From: Anatilimnocola aggregata
GTDB lineage: Bacteria > Planctomycetota > Planctomycetia > Pirellulales > Pirellulaceae
Assembly: GCF_007747655.1 (NCBI RefSeq)
Contig: NZ_CP036274.1
Span: 5,828,001 to 5,892,000, forward strand
Reading direction: 5' to 3'
DNA length: 64,000 bases
A model generated the notes under the pieces. The model saw only the letters and a program-made list of their open reading frames with translations, was not told the DNA's origin and ran no database searches. A program made the position numbers and the translations under genes. Shown here one piece after another: positions 50,228 to 60,153 of this stretch (the stretch's first letter is position 1; the number at the start of each line of letters is the position of its first letter).

Positions 50228-50959
50228 TTTGCGTCAATTCGTTTTCGTTACTAGCACTCAAGCGGCCGAAACCCGGTTTGTCGTTTCGGGATACGAGCTT
50301 ATTGCCTTTGGGGACTCGATCATAGGGCACTTACCAAATGCACCTTAGGTCGAAGTCGAAAAGGTTTTGTATCCCCAAATCCGCCTGTGGTATCCCCAAG
50401 AGACTCATCTGGCTGCGGAGTGTTTACCGTGCCAAAGCAACTTGAACGAATTATTTTTATGGTATCCCGCTCAACCGTATAGCCGCAACCCGCTGCCGAA
50501 ATATTGCGGCGGTGTGGGGGCGTTTTGCTCCGCTCCAGTCGCTGGCGCTTCCTGCGCTACGCAAACCGCCCCCACACCGTTACCTTAAGAGCCTGACCCC
50601 AAGGGGACGTTTCTTATTGTGGAGAAACAGAGGACAATTCTATTGTGGTTACAAAAAATGCTCGGCTGTCTAGCAAAGTTTGTTGGCTGGCTGCGGCCGG
50701 GACGTGATTCGATCTACCCGGCTTGGCAAGGAACGCAGTGCATGCGGGATATGTTCGATGGCCGTCGGCTATCGGAACCGCTCGACAACCATCGCTATCC
50801 AGAACTTTGGTGGACCCGCGTAGGATCGCTTCTCGCCAGCAAGTGAATCTTTTGCCTTCGTGCAAACTTCAACTATCTGATTGGCAGAATCCTTTGTCGC
50901 TTGTCAGCGTCAATTTCAGCGATGAGTGGGTTCGACTCCTAAGTCCGATCCAGATGGCG
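50228..50959. other. 732-bp stretch without a supported gene
   Basis: It contains a large imperfect stem-loop (50510-50579). A weak plus-strand frame from GTG 50619 to 50846 (75 codons, with DMFDGRRLSEPLDNHRYPEL) shows some protein-like character but no family. No further tRNA or gene is visible. Confidence 0.45.
50510..50579. repeat. 70-bp hairpin-forming element
   Basis: A 13-bp perfect outer stem CGGTGTGGGGGCG / CGCCCCCACACCG is extended, after one mismatch, by TTTGC/GCAAA. The loop of about 32 bases contains CGCTCC and GGCGC strings. It resembles a MITE or REP-type intergenic element. Confidence 0.6.
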
Positions 50960-52369
50960 TCACCGTCCTGTCTTGGCTTGCCAGCCGTCCACGGTCCTTT
51001 CTCCCTTAACTCCGCAACTGAACTGCAACGGAGCTTCAAGGCCTGCCTCGCGATTCGCCTTAGGGTTCTTTAGTTTTTCGGCATCCGACACATTCTGCAA
51101 ACGATTGTTCTCGATTGTCGCTTGATAGCTTTCTGCGGAACGCAGCAAAGGACGCGGCGTGCCGATGCACTCGATCACGTTGTCCTTGATTGCGATCGTG
51201 CTGAAGTCGCACTGTGGGTTGAACCCAAACAGCCCTTCGATTCGCGGAGTCGCGGTGGTCCGGGTCACAATGTGATTGTTGCGTACTACAAGTTGATCGA
51301 AGACCTCGTTGATCCAAATTATGCCGCGACCTGGATTGTTGACCAGGTTGTTGTGAAACACTGCGGGACCTTTGGCTGCCGCCTTCCCGAATCCGCTAAT
51401 CAAATTGCCGTGATCCTTTAGCGGATCAAAATCGAACAAATTGTGATCTATCTCGACTCCATTGCGGACAAATTCGATGCTGTAGCTGTCACGGAACCAA
51501 TTGTGGTGGATATGAAAAGTCCGGCCGCTCTCAGGCACCGGTCCGCCCGCATGTTTGGGAATCGAAACGGTTCCATGCAGTACATTATGGTCAATCTCCA
51601 CGTCCTCGTCGTTCTCAAAGGGGAGTTCGAGGGAGAAGTTCACTTCAATCGTGTTGTGATGGAAGCGGCAGCGCTTGGCCTGCCGAACCTTGATTCCGTA
51701 GAACTCATGTTCCCGCTGCGGACGAGTTCGCAGGAAGCGGTTGTCGAACACCTCGCAGTCCGCCATCCAGATGGCGAAAATAGCGCCGCCGGTGATGCCG
51801 CCTTTCGTTCCCGGCTTTCCTTTCTCCCACCGGCCGCCGGCGTCGATAAACTCGCATCCGTGGATCTTGGAGTTCTTCATGCCGAACGTCCGCACTCCGC
51901 TCCACATTGTTTCCTGAACCCGCAAGCCGCTCAGTTCCAGATCGCGAGGATACCAGGCGAAAATCGCGCCGTGCAGTTGCGACCCTTGCAAAGTCAGGTC
52001 CGAGATTTTCACCCCGCGGGAATCTCGCTGCAGGCGGATCAAGTAAGCTCCAGTATCGAGCCCCTCCAGCTTCATCTCCGGATCAGGCAAGGAAATTGTT
52101 GGCGCTGTTCGATCTTTGGTGGGCGCTAGAATCGTCTTGTCGACTCCTGCCCCCTGCAAAGTCACTCCCGATGGTAGTTCAAGCGGTTCCGGCAATTCGA
52201 ATCGCCCTTCGTCGATTCTGATCGTGTCACCCTCCGTCGCGACGCTGACCGCGGCAATAAGCTCGGCAGGGGTCTTAACAGAGCCTGCCGCGTGCAGTCC
52301 CAAAGGGAACGAGATCGCGCACAACACCACTAGCGCCATTCGGCAGCGATACATAACTGCTATTCTCAT
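50960..52369 (-). CDS. secreted right-handed beta-helix protein
   Basis: A 469-residue exported protein: signal peptide (MALVVLCAISFPLGLHAA), then a PARALLEL beta-helix of the pectate-lyase-like/NosD type. It starts TPAELIAAVSVATEGDTIRI and is followed by repeated 20-25-residue coils with asparagine-ladder motifs (FHHNTIEVN, IDHNVLHG, IHHNWFRD, FHNNLVNNPGRG). Such folds bind or cleave polysaccharides; catalytic residues are not identifiable. It is the last gene of the eight-gene cluster, three bases after the DUF1501 gene. Confidence 0.8.
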   Translation of the reverse strand: MRIAVMYRCRMALVVLCAISFPLGLHAAGSVKTPAELIAAVSVATEGDTIRIDEGRFELPEPLELPSGVTLQGAGVDKTILAPTKDRTAPTISLPDPEMKLEGLDTGAYLIRLQRDSRGVKISDLTLQGSQLHGAIFAWYPRDLELSGLRVQETMWSGVRTFGMKNSKIHGCEFIDAGGRWEKGKPGTKGGITGGAIFAIWMADCEVFDNRFLRTRPQREHEFYGIKVRQAKRCRFHHNTIEVNFSLELPFENDEDVEIDHNVLHGTVSIPKHAGGPVPESGRTFHIHHNWFRDSYSIEFVRNGVEIDHNLFDFDPLKDHGNLISGFGKAAAKGPAVFHNNLVNNPGRGIIWINEVFDQLVVRNNHIVTRTTATPRIEGLFGFNPQCDFSTIAIKDNVIECIGTPRPLLRSAESYQATIENNRLQNVSDAEKLKNPKANREAGLEAPLQFSCGVKGERTVDGWQAKTGR

Positions 52370-52372
52370 TTT

Positions 52373-53869
52373 CTAAAACATCTCTCCGATCACGCGGCCA
52401 CGGCTGGCGCGTTCCATTACAATCTTCGGCAGCCCTGTATTGAGCCGCATTTGACCCACATCGAACATGGCGTTCATAATCGTGGCGTGCAAATCATCAA
52501 TCGAATACGGATTGTCCGCCGGTTCGCCGCCGCGTCGATCGGATTCACCTACGATTCGCCCATGCTTCAGGCCGCCGCCGGCAAAGACCAAAGGACATAA
52601 TCGGGGCCAGTGATGTCGGCCCAGGTTCTCATCGAGCGACGGCGTGCGGCCGAACTCGCCTGTGATTACCAAAAGGATCTTGTCTTGCAGGCCGCGCTGG
52701 TGAATATCCTTCAGGAATGCCGCAACCGCGTGATCGAGAGGCGGTGCGAGGACGCTCATTCCTTCCGGCATGTTCGGAATGCCCTTGCGAGCGTGAAAAT
52801 CCCAGTTGGAATGAATGACCGTGACAAAGCCGCAGCCTGCTTCGCACAGCCGGCGGGCCGTCAGGAGTTGCCGGCCTAGTGAGATGCCGATCGAAGGGCC
52901 GCTGCGCTCGAACTTCGATTGATCGTTGCAGCGATAGTTGCGAAAGTGCTCCGTGTCGTAAGCGGCCAGCGTGCGCGGATCTTCTTTGAGCAGATCGAGC
53001 GCGTCGCGGACTTCGCCGCCGCGGAGGACATCGAGCGCGCGGGCATTGTTCGCATCGACGCCGTCCATCACGCCGCGGGCATCGAGCTGACGATTGAGTT
53101 GATCCAATTGCTTCAGCAATCCCAGCCGCCCGTCGAGGCGGGCATCGGGAACTTGCGGCTCCATGTCCTGCAAGAGTGGATTCTCGACGGGTTCACTCTT
53201 GCCGCGGCCCTTCTTTTTGTCCTTGGCTGCACCTTCTTTCATCGGCACCTTGATCTCGAAGGGCGAAAATGAAGCGCCGAGATATGCCGGTTGGCAACCC
53301 TCTACCACCGACTCAAACGAGCCCGCAAAGCCGGCCCTTTCCGCGGTGTGATCGAGCGTGGGGGGAATGAGTATCTGCCGCGGCATGCCAGTCTGCGGAT
53401 GCACAGCTCCGGCTGCGCGGGCGTACACCGCGCCCATCCCCGGATGATTGATCGGCTTGCCGTCGGGAATGGAAGTATCGGCCGTTAAGATCTGCTTGTG
53501 AGCGCCGTTGTGCTCCGCATGGTGCGTGTGAAACGAGCGCACGATCGTCAGTCGATCGGCCAGCTCCGCCATGTGTGGAAAGTACGATGCGAACCGCACG
53601 CCAGGCAGCCTCGTTGGAATGTGCCCCGCGATGCTGGTCGAAGTGCCGATGCCATCTGGCTTGGGATCCCAAGTCTCAAGCTGACTCGGTCCTCCGCCCA
53701 GGAACAGCAGCACCACGGCCTTGTCCTTGACGTACGAACTTTCCGCCGGCGCCGCGAGCAGATTCGCGAGCGTCAATCCACTCAGGCCGAGCGAACCGGC
53801 CTGAATGAATGAACGGCGGCTGAGGCCGTCGCACATTGGTCTGCTGTTTCCGCAATCAATCCGCAGCAT
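52373..53869 (-). CDS. DUF1501 Tat-exported protein
   Basis: A 498-residue DUF1501 protein. A twin-arginine signal (LSRRSFIQAGSLGLSGL) is followed by the family blocks VLLFLGGGPSQLETWDPKP, FHTHHAEHNGAHKQIL and LLVITGEFGRTPSLDENLGR. The fold is related to alkaline phosphatase/sulfatase-like enzymes. The family is hugely expanded in planctomycetes and usually paired with DUF1549/DUF1553 proteins, as here within one operon. GGAG lies upstream of ATG 53869. Confidence 0.93.
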   Translation of the reverse strand: MLRIDCGNSRPMCDGLSRRSFIQAGSLGLSGLTLANLLAAPAESSYVKDKAVVLLFLGGGPSQLETWDPKPDGIGTSTSIAGHIPTRLPGVRFASYFPHMAELADRLTIVRSFHTHHAEHNGAHKQILTADTSIPDGKPINHPGMGAVYARAAGAVHPQTGMPRQILIPPTLDHTAERAGFAGSFESVVEGCQPAYLGASFSPFEIKVPMKEGAAKDKKKGRGKSEPVENPLLQDMEPQVPDARLDGRLGLLKQLDQLNRQLDARGVMDGVDANNARALDVLRGGEVRDALDLLKEDPRTLAAYDTEHFRNYRCNDQSKFERSGPSIGISLGRQLLTARRLCEAGCGFVTVIHSNWDFHARKGIPNMPEGMSVLAPPLDHAVAAFLKDIHQRGLQDKILLVITGEFGRTPSLDENLGRHHWPRLCPLVFAGGGLKHGRIVGESDRRGGEPADNPYSIDDLHATIMNAMFDVGQMRLNTGLPKIVMERASRGRVIGEMF

Positions 53870-53885
53870 CTCTCTGCTCCGCGCG

Positions 53886-55220
53886 TTAGGCCAAAATCTC
53901 GGAGAGCGGTCCCGTGCTTTCTTTGAACGATTTCACCGGGCAGCGCATCTGCTGTAGGATCGTGAGATAAAGATCGGAAGCGGGCTTGACGCCCCCCTTC
54001 CATTTAACATGCTGGCCGTGCTTGAAGCCGAGCTTGCGACCACCGGCAAGTAGCATGGGGAAGCTACCGCCGGAGTGGCTGCTGATCTGCGAGCCACCGA
54101 GGAGCAGGACCGTATGATCGAGCAGATTGCCATCGCTGGCTTCGATGCCTTTCAGTTTGTCCATGAGCCGAGCCAGGCAAGCGCAGAACATTTCGTCCCG
54201 CAGTCCAAGCACCTTCACGTCGGGATTTTCCACGCCGCGGTTGCCCGAGCCCTTGTGATGCACATCGTGGGCGCCACGGACGGGAGCGCCTACGGACTGA
54301 GCCCAATCCTTGTAGTCGTCGTAATTCGGTCCCCCTTCGCCACCCAGGCTCTGCGTGACGACGCGGGTCATATCCGTTTGAAACGCGAGCGAGATTAGGT
54401 CCATCATTAGCTCAATGTGTTCGCGCATCCGGTTCTTGCCTTGCGGCTGCAGTTTAACCGCTGCCTCGTCAAACTTCGGCCGGCCGCGATCGAGAATCTC
54501 GCCGTTGTCAGTCATCCGTTTCTCGACTTCGCGGATTGACTCCAGGTATTGATCGAGCCGCTGCTGATCGCCGTGGCCGAGCTTGCGGCGCAGATTGCTG
54601 GTTTCTTCGATCGCTATATCGAGCACGCTGCGGTTCAGTTCTAGACGAGCCTTCGCTTGCTTCAGTTGAGCGGCATCCGCCGGCGGAAAAAGTTTTTCGA
54701 ACACCGTGCGATAGTTGCCGATCGCGGGAATGTCCGCTCCCATGGCGTTGCGCGAAAGCGTTCGAGTCCCTACGCCGTCTTCAAACGAGAGCGCGAGCGA
54801 CGGCACGTACGTCGGGCCCACGTGCTGGGCTGCGACCTGGTCCAGCGAGATCGTGTTCGTAATCGTCCCCGGAGTAATCTTAATATTCGTGCCGGTCAGC
54901 CAGTTGTAAGGATGCTCGTGACCGCTGATGCGACCTTGAATGTGCAAGAGGCTCGAAAGCACTGAGAACTCGTCGCGCAAATGGGCGAGCGGCCGATGCG
55001 ATGGCGAGATCGTGTACTTCGGACCTTCATCGGCCGGATACCACTGATAATGGTTGATTGCCCCCGGAATATAAAAGCAGGCAAGGCGGGGCGGTTCCTT
55101 CTGCCCTATTGCAGCGGCGGCCGAGCTTCCCCCCATCACTTGCAACCAGGGAAGGGCGATCATCGCGCCGAGACCATGAAGGGCGGTGCGGCGGGTGACA
55201 ATGGGATTTTTGCTATTCAT
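53886..55220 (-). CDS. DUF1552 protein
   Basis: A 444-residue DUF1552 family protein. A Tat-like leader (VTRRTALHGLGAMIALPWLQ) precedes PRLACFYIPGAINHYQWYP and the family blocks SLDQVAAQHVG and LLGGSQISSHSGGSFPMLLAGG. It lies 16 bases before the DUF1501 gene and 18 after the DUF1592-type gene. DUF1552 proteins typically pair with DUF1592/1588 proteins. This is the second DUF1552 gene of the cluster. Confidence 0.9.
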   Translation of the reverse strand: MNSKNPIVTRRTALHGLGAMIALPWLQVMGGSSAAAAIGQKEPPRLACFYIPGAINHYQWYPADEGPKYTISPSHRPLAHLRDEFSVLSSLLHIQGRISGHEHPYNWLTGTNIKITPGTITNTISLDQVAAQHVGPTYVPSLALSFEDGVGTRTLSRNAMGADIPAIGNYRTVFEKLFPPADAAQLKQAKARLELNRSVLDIAIEETSNLRRKLGHGDQQRLDQYLESIREVEKRMTDNGEILDRGRPKFDEAAVKLQPQGKNRMREHIELMMDLISLAFQTDMTRVVTQSLGGEGGPNYDDYKDWAQSVGAPVRGAHDVHHKGSGNRGVENPDVKVLGLRDEMFCACLARLMDKLKGIEASDGNLLDHTVLLLGGSQISSHSGGSFPMLLAGGRKLGFKHGQHVKWKGGVKPASDLYLTILQQMRCPVKSFKESTGPLSEILA

Positions 55221-55238
55221 TATGTTACCTGTTACGGA

Positions 55239-57737
55239 TCATTCTTTGGTCAGTATTCGTTCGCCTAAAAACGCTCGCGAGCGGACTACGGACTGCAACA
55301 ATTCTCGCAGCGGATAACCTCGCGGGCGATGAGTCGCCATGATCTGCCGGATTTCAGCCAGATCAGCAATCTCAGGTTTTCGGCCGGTGCTGTAGAGAAA
55401 CACGTTCTTCAGCCAGCCGCGCACAATGTCGTCCGTATAGTACTGGAAGAGCAACTGTTTGCATTCGACAAATGACGTAAAGGTTTCGCCGCGGGGAAGT
55501 TTGCCCGTGGCATCTACGGGCCGCTCCTTCCCGCTGCCGCGCCATTCGATTTTGCCGTCCAGTTCGTTACGGACGTACTTCTCGAATTCGCTTTCTCGCC
55601 AGCGGCCGCTGAGATCGAAATTCTGGAAGGCAAATCCAAGCGGATCCATGCTTTTGTGGCAGACTGCGCACCTGGCATCTTCCTGATGTTGCACCAGCAG
55701 TTGCTTAAAACTCTTTCCGACGTTTTTGCCATCCGAAGGAATTAGCTCTGGCACTTCGAGCGGGGGAGGTGGGGGAGGATCGTCGAGAATTCGCCGCAGC
55801 GTCCAGGCGCCGCGATAAATGACCCAGTTCTCACCCATCCAGCAGAGCATCGACTGGATGCCGGCGTGACTGAGGATGCCGCCGCCGCGAGGATCGTCCT
55901 TTTTCAGCGTAACTCGCCGCAACCGCCCGCCGTGAATCTTCTCATAACCATAATGCCGGGCGAGGATGTCGTTGTGCATCGACCAGTTACTGGCGATTAG
56001 TTCGCGCGCGGGGCGATTCTGCTGCAGTAGTTCCGTCACATACGCGATAGTCTCTTGCTGCAGCGATGCCTTCAAATTCCGGCCAAAGCGGAAGTCCTGC
56101 TTCTGAATGTGATCCATCGCCAAGGTGATCGGCTGCCCCATTTCCAGCCACTGCATGACGAAGGGGTGGAAAAAGAGTTCGCTGCGGGAGTCTGTAAGGA
56201 GCCGCAACACTTGGGCGTCGAGCACTGCGGGATCGCGTAGTTTGTTCTTCGAGGCTAGGCCACGCAGTTCCGCATCTGGCGGCGCGCCCCAGAGGAAGAA
56301 GCTGAGCCGTGAGGCAATCGCGAACTGATCGTGGGGGTTGTCCGGTCCAGGCACGGACAAATAGCGGAACGACCCCGACATGAGCGCCGCATGGAAAGCT
56401 GCCCGCAGCGCTTCGTCAAAGTCCTGCCCGCGTTTCCGCTCCTGGTCATACAGCCCGAGGAACCGCTGCTGCTCTGCGACGGAAACGGGGCGTCGCCAGG
56501 CACGTTCGATCCAGATCACCAGAAGTCGCTCGGCCGATGCGCGATCATCAGACAGATCGCCCGCTCCAAACTTCCAATCGGCCGGTGGCCACTGCTGCTG
56601 AAAGTCAGCTTCGATTGCAAAGTTGTGCAGCACCACGAGCGGCACAGGCTGTTGAGTGATGGGCAGAGTCTTGGCATCAAACGCGGGGCGGAACAAGCCG
56701 CCTCCGTTGGGAATCTTCTCCTCCGGCTTGCTGCGGTCTTCGTTGGGATAGCCGTCGATCTCATATGGCATTTCCACGCGATTGGTCAGGGTAATTGCCA
56801 GGCCCTTTGCATCGGCGGTGACATCGGCCAGATGGATTTGATATTCCAGCGTTTGCGGCGCGTCCGCTGAACTGTCGATTTCGACATACGCAACATCCCG
56901 CCCGCCGACCTCAACCCACAACTGCGAGTCAGGAATTTTCGGCGACGGTTTTTGGAGCGAGACGACGAACTTGAGACGCAATATTCCGCGTTGCGTCGGC
57001 GGCGGAATGCGAATTGTCAAACCGCCCCGATCCGGCAGCCACTTCGGCTTGATGAACCATCCGGTACCCGGCTGACTGACGACATCGCCGCTATTCACGG
57101 TCACGCCGTCCGCTTTCCACGCATCGAAGACTTTCTTCACATCTTTGGCATCGCGCACGTCGGCAGCGTACAGCTTGGCTCGCGACTCCGACCGAAAGCG
57201 GATTCCATCCACCGCGCGGCGAGTGACTGCGAGCGCCTGGGCGACGGAATCGGCGGCGTCCTGCAGGCCATCGGCCCCGGTATCAAAGCCATCCACCTTG
57301 CCGTCGTCGGGGAGAGCATACGACAAATCCACCGTGAGGCCGCTCACGTCTTGCAGTGCGGCCGCCAGTTCCCGGCGGTTGAGCCGGCGAGTTGCGGCAC
57401 GACCCAGCGCAAGTTGAGCCTTTTCGATCGCCGCCAGAACTTGCTGCTTGTCTTTATCGCTTGGCCTCGGCTGACCCTCGGGCGGCATTGCGCCTGAGGC
57501 GATTTGCTCATGCAGGAGCGTCCACAGATGGCGGTCCGCTGCTTCCACGGAACGCAACGCATCGAACCGCAGCTGAAACTGTTGCTCTTCAGCTCCGTGG
57601 CAATCGAAGCAATGCTGTTTGAGGAAGGGCTGAATGATGCGCTCGAAGGATTGATCCTCGGCGGCTGAAACTGTAGGTAGCACGAAACCCGTGATGCCTA
57701 GGAAAAACAACGAGCAAATAAGGAAGCGACCATTCAT
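55239..57737 (-). CDS. DUF1592/DUF1588/DUF1585 cytochrome-like secreted protein
   Basis: An 832-residue exported protein. After the signal peptide (ICSLFFLGITGFVLPTVSAA) comes a c-type haem-like motif CFDCH. DUF1587-like RRLNRRELAAALQDVSGL follows, then DUF1592 (HAALMSGSFRYLSVPG) and RLSFFLWGAPPDAEL, then DUF1588 with GGGILSHAGIQSM and a proline run DDPPPPPPLEVPEL. A second CAVCH is followed by KSMDPLGFAFQNFD and the C-terminal DUF1585. ATG 57737 has GGAGGT upstream and overlaps the WD40 gene by four bases. The longer frame is not needed. Confidence 0.88.
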   Translation of the reverse strand: MNGRFLICSLFFLGITGFVLPTVSAAEDQSFERIIQPFLKQHCFDCHGAEEQQFQLRFDALRSVEAADRHLWTLLHEQIASGAMPPEGQPRPSDKDKQQVLAAIEKAQLALGRAATRRLNRRELAAALQDVSGLTVDLSYALPDDGKVDGFDTGADGLQDAADSVAQALAVTRRAVDGIRFRSESRAKLYAADVRDAKDVKKVFDAWKADGVTVNSGDVVSQPGTGWFIKPKWLPDRGGLTIRIPPPTQRGILRLKFVVSLQKPSPKIPDSQLWVEVGGRDVAYVEIDSSADAPQTLEYQIHLADVTADAKGLAITLTNRVEMPYEIDGYPNEDRSKPEEKIPNGGGLFRPAFDAKTLPITQQPVPLVVLHNFAIEADFQQQWPPADWKFGAGDLSDDRASAERLLVIWIERAWRRPVSVAEQQRFLGLYDQERKRGQDFDEALRAAFHAALMSGSFRYLSVPGPDNPHDQFAIASRLSFFLWGAPPDAELRGLASKNKLRDPAVLDAQVLRLLTDSRSELFFHPFVMQWLEMGQPITLAMDHIQKQDFRFGRNLKASLQQETIAYVTELLQQNRPARELIASNWSMHNDILARHYGYEKIHGGRLRRVTLKKDDPRGGGILSHAGIQSMLCWMGENWVIYRGAWTLRRILDDPPPPPPLEVPELIPSDGKNVGKSFKQLLVQHQEDARCAVCHKSMDPLGFAFQNFDLSGRWRESEFEKYVRNELDGKIEWRGSGKERPVDATGKLPRGETFTSFVECKQLLFQYYTDDIVRGWLKNVFLYSTGRKPEIADLAEIRQIMATHRPRGYPLRELLQSVVRSRAFLGERILTKE

Positions 57738-58672
57738 TTCGTCACCTCCTTGACTCGCAACTCGTGCCGCGTGCCGATTGCCACTCGCTGACCGTCCGCG
57801 TTGATAGCGACCGCAGTGATCGAATTCGCGAAGCCCGCAAACTGTGCCGTCTTCTTTCGCGTGGCGACATCCCAAACGATTACCGAGCGATCGGCGCTGC
57901 CCGAAACGAGGCGAGTTCCATCGCCGCTCAGCGAGAGCGAAGTTACGTCATCGGTATGACCGAGCAGCACTCGCACTTCACCGCCGGTTGCGGCATCCCA
58001 AATTCGCACCGAATCGTCCGCACTGCTGCTGATGACCTGCTTGCCGCTCGGGGTAAAAGTGACCGCGGAGATGGATTCCGCATGACCTGTAAACGTCAGC
58101 AGCAATTCACCGGAGCTGATGCGATACAACTTCAGCAGATTCTCGCCGTCGCCGACAACCACGAATTGCTGATCCGGGCTAAAGGCGACGCACGTTGCAT
58201 CGTATTCGTTCTGTTGGTCGATGGTTAGTAAACAGCGGCGCGTCGCCAGGTCCCAAATCTTGCAAGTATCGTCACCGCTGGCCGTCGCCAGCAGCAGGCC
58301 GTCGCTGCTCATCGCCAAGCTGGTGATGTTCTCCCGGTGCGATTTCCATTGGACCTGCAGTTTTCCGTCCGAGGAGTTATGCACCTGGACCAAGCCCCGC
58401 CAGTTCCCCGTGACGAGTTGCTTTCCATCAGCAGACCATGCAACCACCGTGACTGCAGTTGTCGCTGAATGCTCCCAATGCAGTTTGCCCGAAGATTTGT
58501 TCCAGACCTTGGTGCTTTGATCGTCACTAGCCGTCGCTAAATACTTGCCGTCTGGACTGAACGAAACGGAGTTTACCCAGCGCTCGTGGCCGCGACTGAC
58601 AGACCACTCCGGCTCCGCCGACCTGGCGATGGAGCATAACAGGCCAAGCAACAGCAGCCACGATTTCGACAT
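57734..58672 (-). CDS. secreted WD40-repeat protein
   Basis: A 312-residue exported protein with seven WD repeats forming a beta-propeller after a signal peptide (LLLLGLLCSIARSAE). Visible repeats include GHERWVNSVSFSPDGKYLAT, NITSLAMSSDGLLLATASGD and GHTDDVTSLSLSGDGTRLVS. WD40 proteins act as scaffolds. Its stop overlaps the DUF1592-type gene start (ATGA). Planctomycete PSD1-type operons often carry such a propeller. Confidence 0.92.
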   Translation of the reverse strand: MSKSWLLLLGLLCSIARSAEPEWSVSRGHERWVNSVSFSPDGKYLATASDDQSTKVWNKSSGKLHWEHSATTAVTVVAWSADGKQLVTGNWRGLVQVHNSSDGKLQVQWKSHRENITSLAMSSDGLLLATASGDDTCKIWDLATRRCLLTIDQQNEYDATCVAFSPDQQFVVVGDGENLLKLYRISSGELLLTFTGHAESISAVTFTPSGKQVISSSADDSVRIWDAATGGEVRVLLGHTDDVTSLSLSGDGTRLVSGSADRSVIVWDVATRKKTAQFAGFANSITAVAINADGQRVAIGTRHELRVKEVTK

Positions 58673-58698
58673 GATTCCGAACTCCCGACCTCAATGCG

Positions 58699-60093
58699 TT
58701 AGGCCAGTAATTCTGTGAGCGGTCCGTGTTGATCGAATTCCTTCAATCCCGGATCAGCCTGGCCGAAGCTGGTGCGCGATGAGCCGGCGAGCTGCAGCAG
58801 CGTGACGAATAGGTTCGCTGTCGTGCGATGACCCTTGTAGCCATACGCGGGGTAGTCGACATAGCGCCCGGTCTTCAACTTGCCGTCGATGTTGCCGAGC
58901 ACGACCATCGGCCATTCCCAGCAGCGGCTGTGATGCGATTCGGCGCCGTCGCTCAAGTAGATGATGACCGTGTTATCGAGCATTGTGCCGTCCCCTTCTT
59001 TGATCGCGTCGAGCTTCTTCGCGAGCTTGGCGATCTGTTCAAAGTGAAAGCGGCGGATCATGTTCGATAGTGCGAACCAATCCATGTCGTTCTCGCTGCC
59101 GCCGTGGCCGATGTGATGCTTCCCCTTCTTGAGGCCGAGTCCGGTGAAGCAAATATCGAAATCGCGGATGCCTGCCCCCGACGAAATCGTCAGCACGTTG
59201 GTGAGACCCGCGACGAGCGCCGCAGCGCCAAGGTCGAATTGCGCATCGAGTCGATCGGTCTCGACGGCGGACGTGTACTTGTCGCTCGTGACGGGCGCAT
59301 GTTCCCGCAGGGTGTGCTCGATCTCGTTCAGCCGGCTTTGACGGTCGCGGAGCGTATCGAGCGTTTCGAGATAAGCACCCAGCTGCTCTCGTTCGGGTCC
59401 GGCGAGTTTATTCTCGACCCGGCGGACGTCCTCGCGGATAAAATCGAGCAGGTTGTTCTTAGCAGTGAACTCCTGCTTCGCCATGCCGCCGGCGACACTG
59501 CCGAAGAGCGCGGCATAGGCTTGGTCGGGTTTGACCATGTGCGGAAGCGGCTTGTCGGCCGCCCAGGCTGAGACGTTGTATAACACGCTGTTTTCCAGCC
59601 GCTTGGAAACACCGAGACCGAGGAAGGGAAAGATGCCCGGCAACTGCTTCGCGAGTGCGCCGTCGATCGTTTCGCTTAGCACCGCGGTACTTTCGCCACT
59701 ACCGCGGCCTTGCCCGAAAGCGCCCAATGCTTGAAAGTTGGTGGAGTGTCCGCCGCTGCATACCTTGCCAGAAAGCCCCTGAACGATCGTGACCTTGTCT
59801 TTCCATGGCGTGAGCGGCGCGAGGGCCATCGGCAACGTCTGGTCGGCGAGCGACAGATCAACCAGTTCGCTTGGCCCACCCAGCGGACGCTGGTCGCGAG
59901 CTTTCCGCTTGTATCCCTCTGGCGCGCCTTGCTGCGGCGTGAAGCCGTTGCTTTCGACGACAAACACGAACCGCTTCGGCCGCGTTGCCAATCCGGCCGC
60001 TTGCGCGGTGAGCCGGGAGAGAATGGGCTGGAGCAGGAGCGTTCCCGCGCCGAGCGAGAAACCTTTGAGCAGATCACGACGTGCGAGGGACAT
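58699..60093 (-). CDS. DUF1552 protein
   Basis: A 464-residue DUF1552 protein with a twin-arginine-like leader (LARRDLLKGFSLGAGTLLLQ). Family blocks include RFVFVVESNGFTPQQGAP, VQGLSGKVCSGGHSTNFQAL and NTVIIYLSDGAESHHSRCWE. It is 60 bases downstream of the larger DUF1592-type gene (60154-62358) and 26 upstream of the WD40 gene. AGGAA lies nine bases before the ATG. Confidence 0.9.
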   Translation of the reverse strand: MSLARRDLLKGFSLGAGTLLLQPILSRLTAQAAGLATRPKRFVFVVESNGFTPQQGAPEGYKRKARDQRPLGGPSELVDLSLADQTLPMALAPLTPWKDKVTIVQGLSGKVCSGGHSTNFQALGAFGQGRGSGESTAVLSETIDGALAKQLPGIFPFLGLGVSKRLENSVLYNVSAWAADKPLPHMVKPDQAYAALFGSVAGGMAKQEFTAKNNLLDFIREDVRRVENKLAGPEREQLGAYLETLDTLRDRQSRLNEIEHTLREHAPVTSDKYTSAVETDRLDAQFDLGAAALVAGLTNVLTISSGAGIRDFDICFTGLGLKKGKHHIGHGGSENDMDWFALSNMIRRFHFEQIAKLAKKLDAIKEGDGTMLDNTVIIYLSDGAESHHSRCWEWPMVVLGNIDGKLKTGRYVDYPAYGYKGHRTTANLFVTLLQLAGSSRTSFGQADPGLKEFDQHGPLTELLA

Positions 60094-60153
60094 GGCGGAG
60101 TTCCTGTTTGGTTAACTAGGAATGGCCGGAGCGGCTCAGTCGTTACTGAAAAT

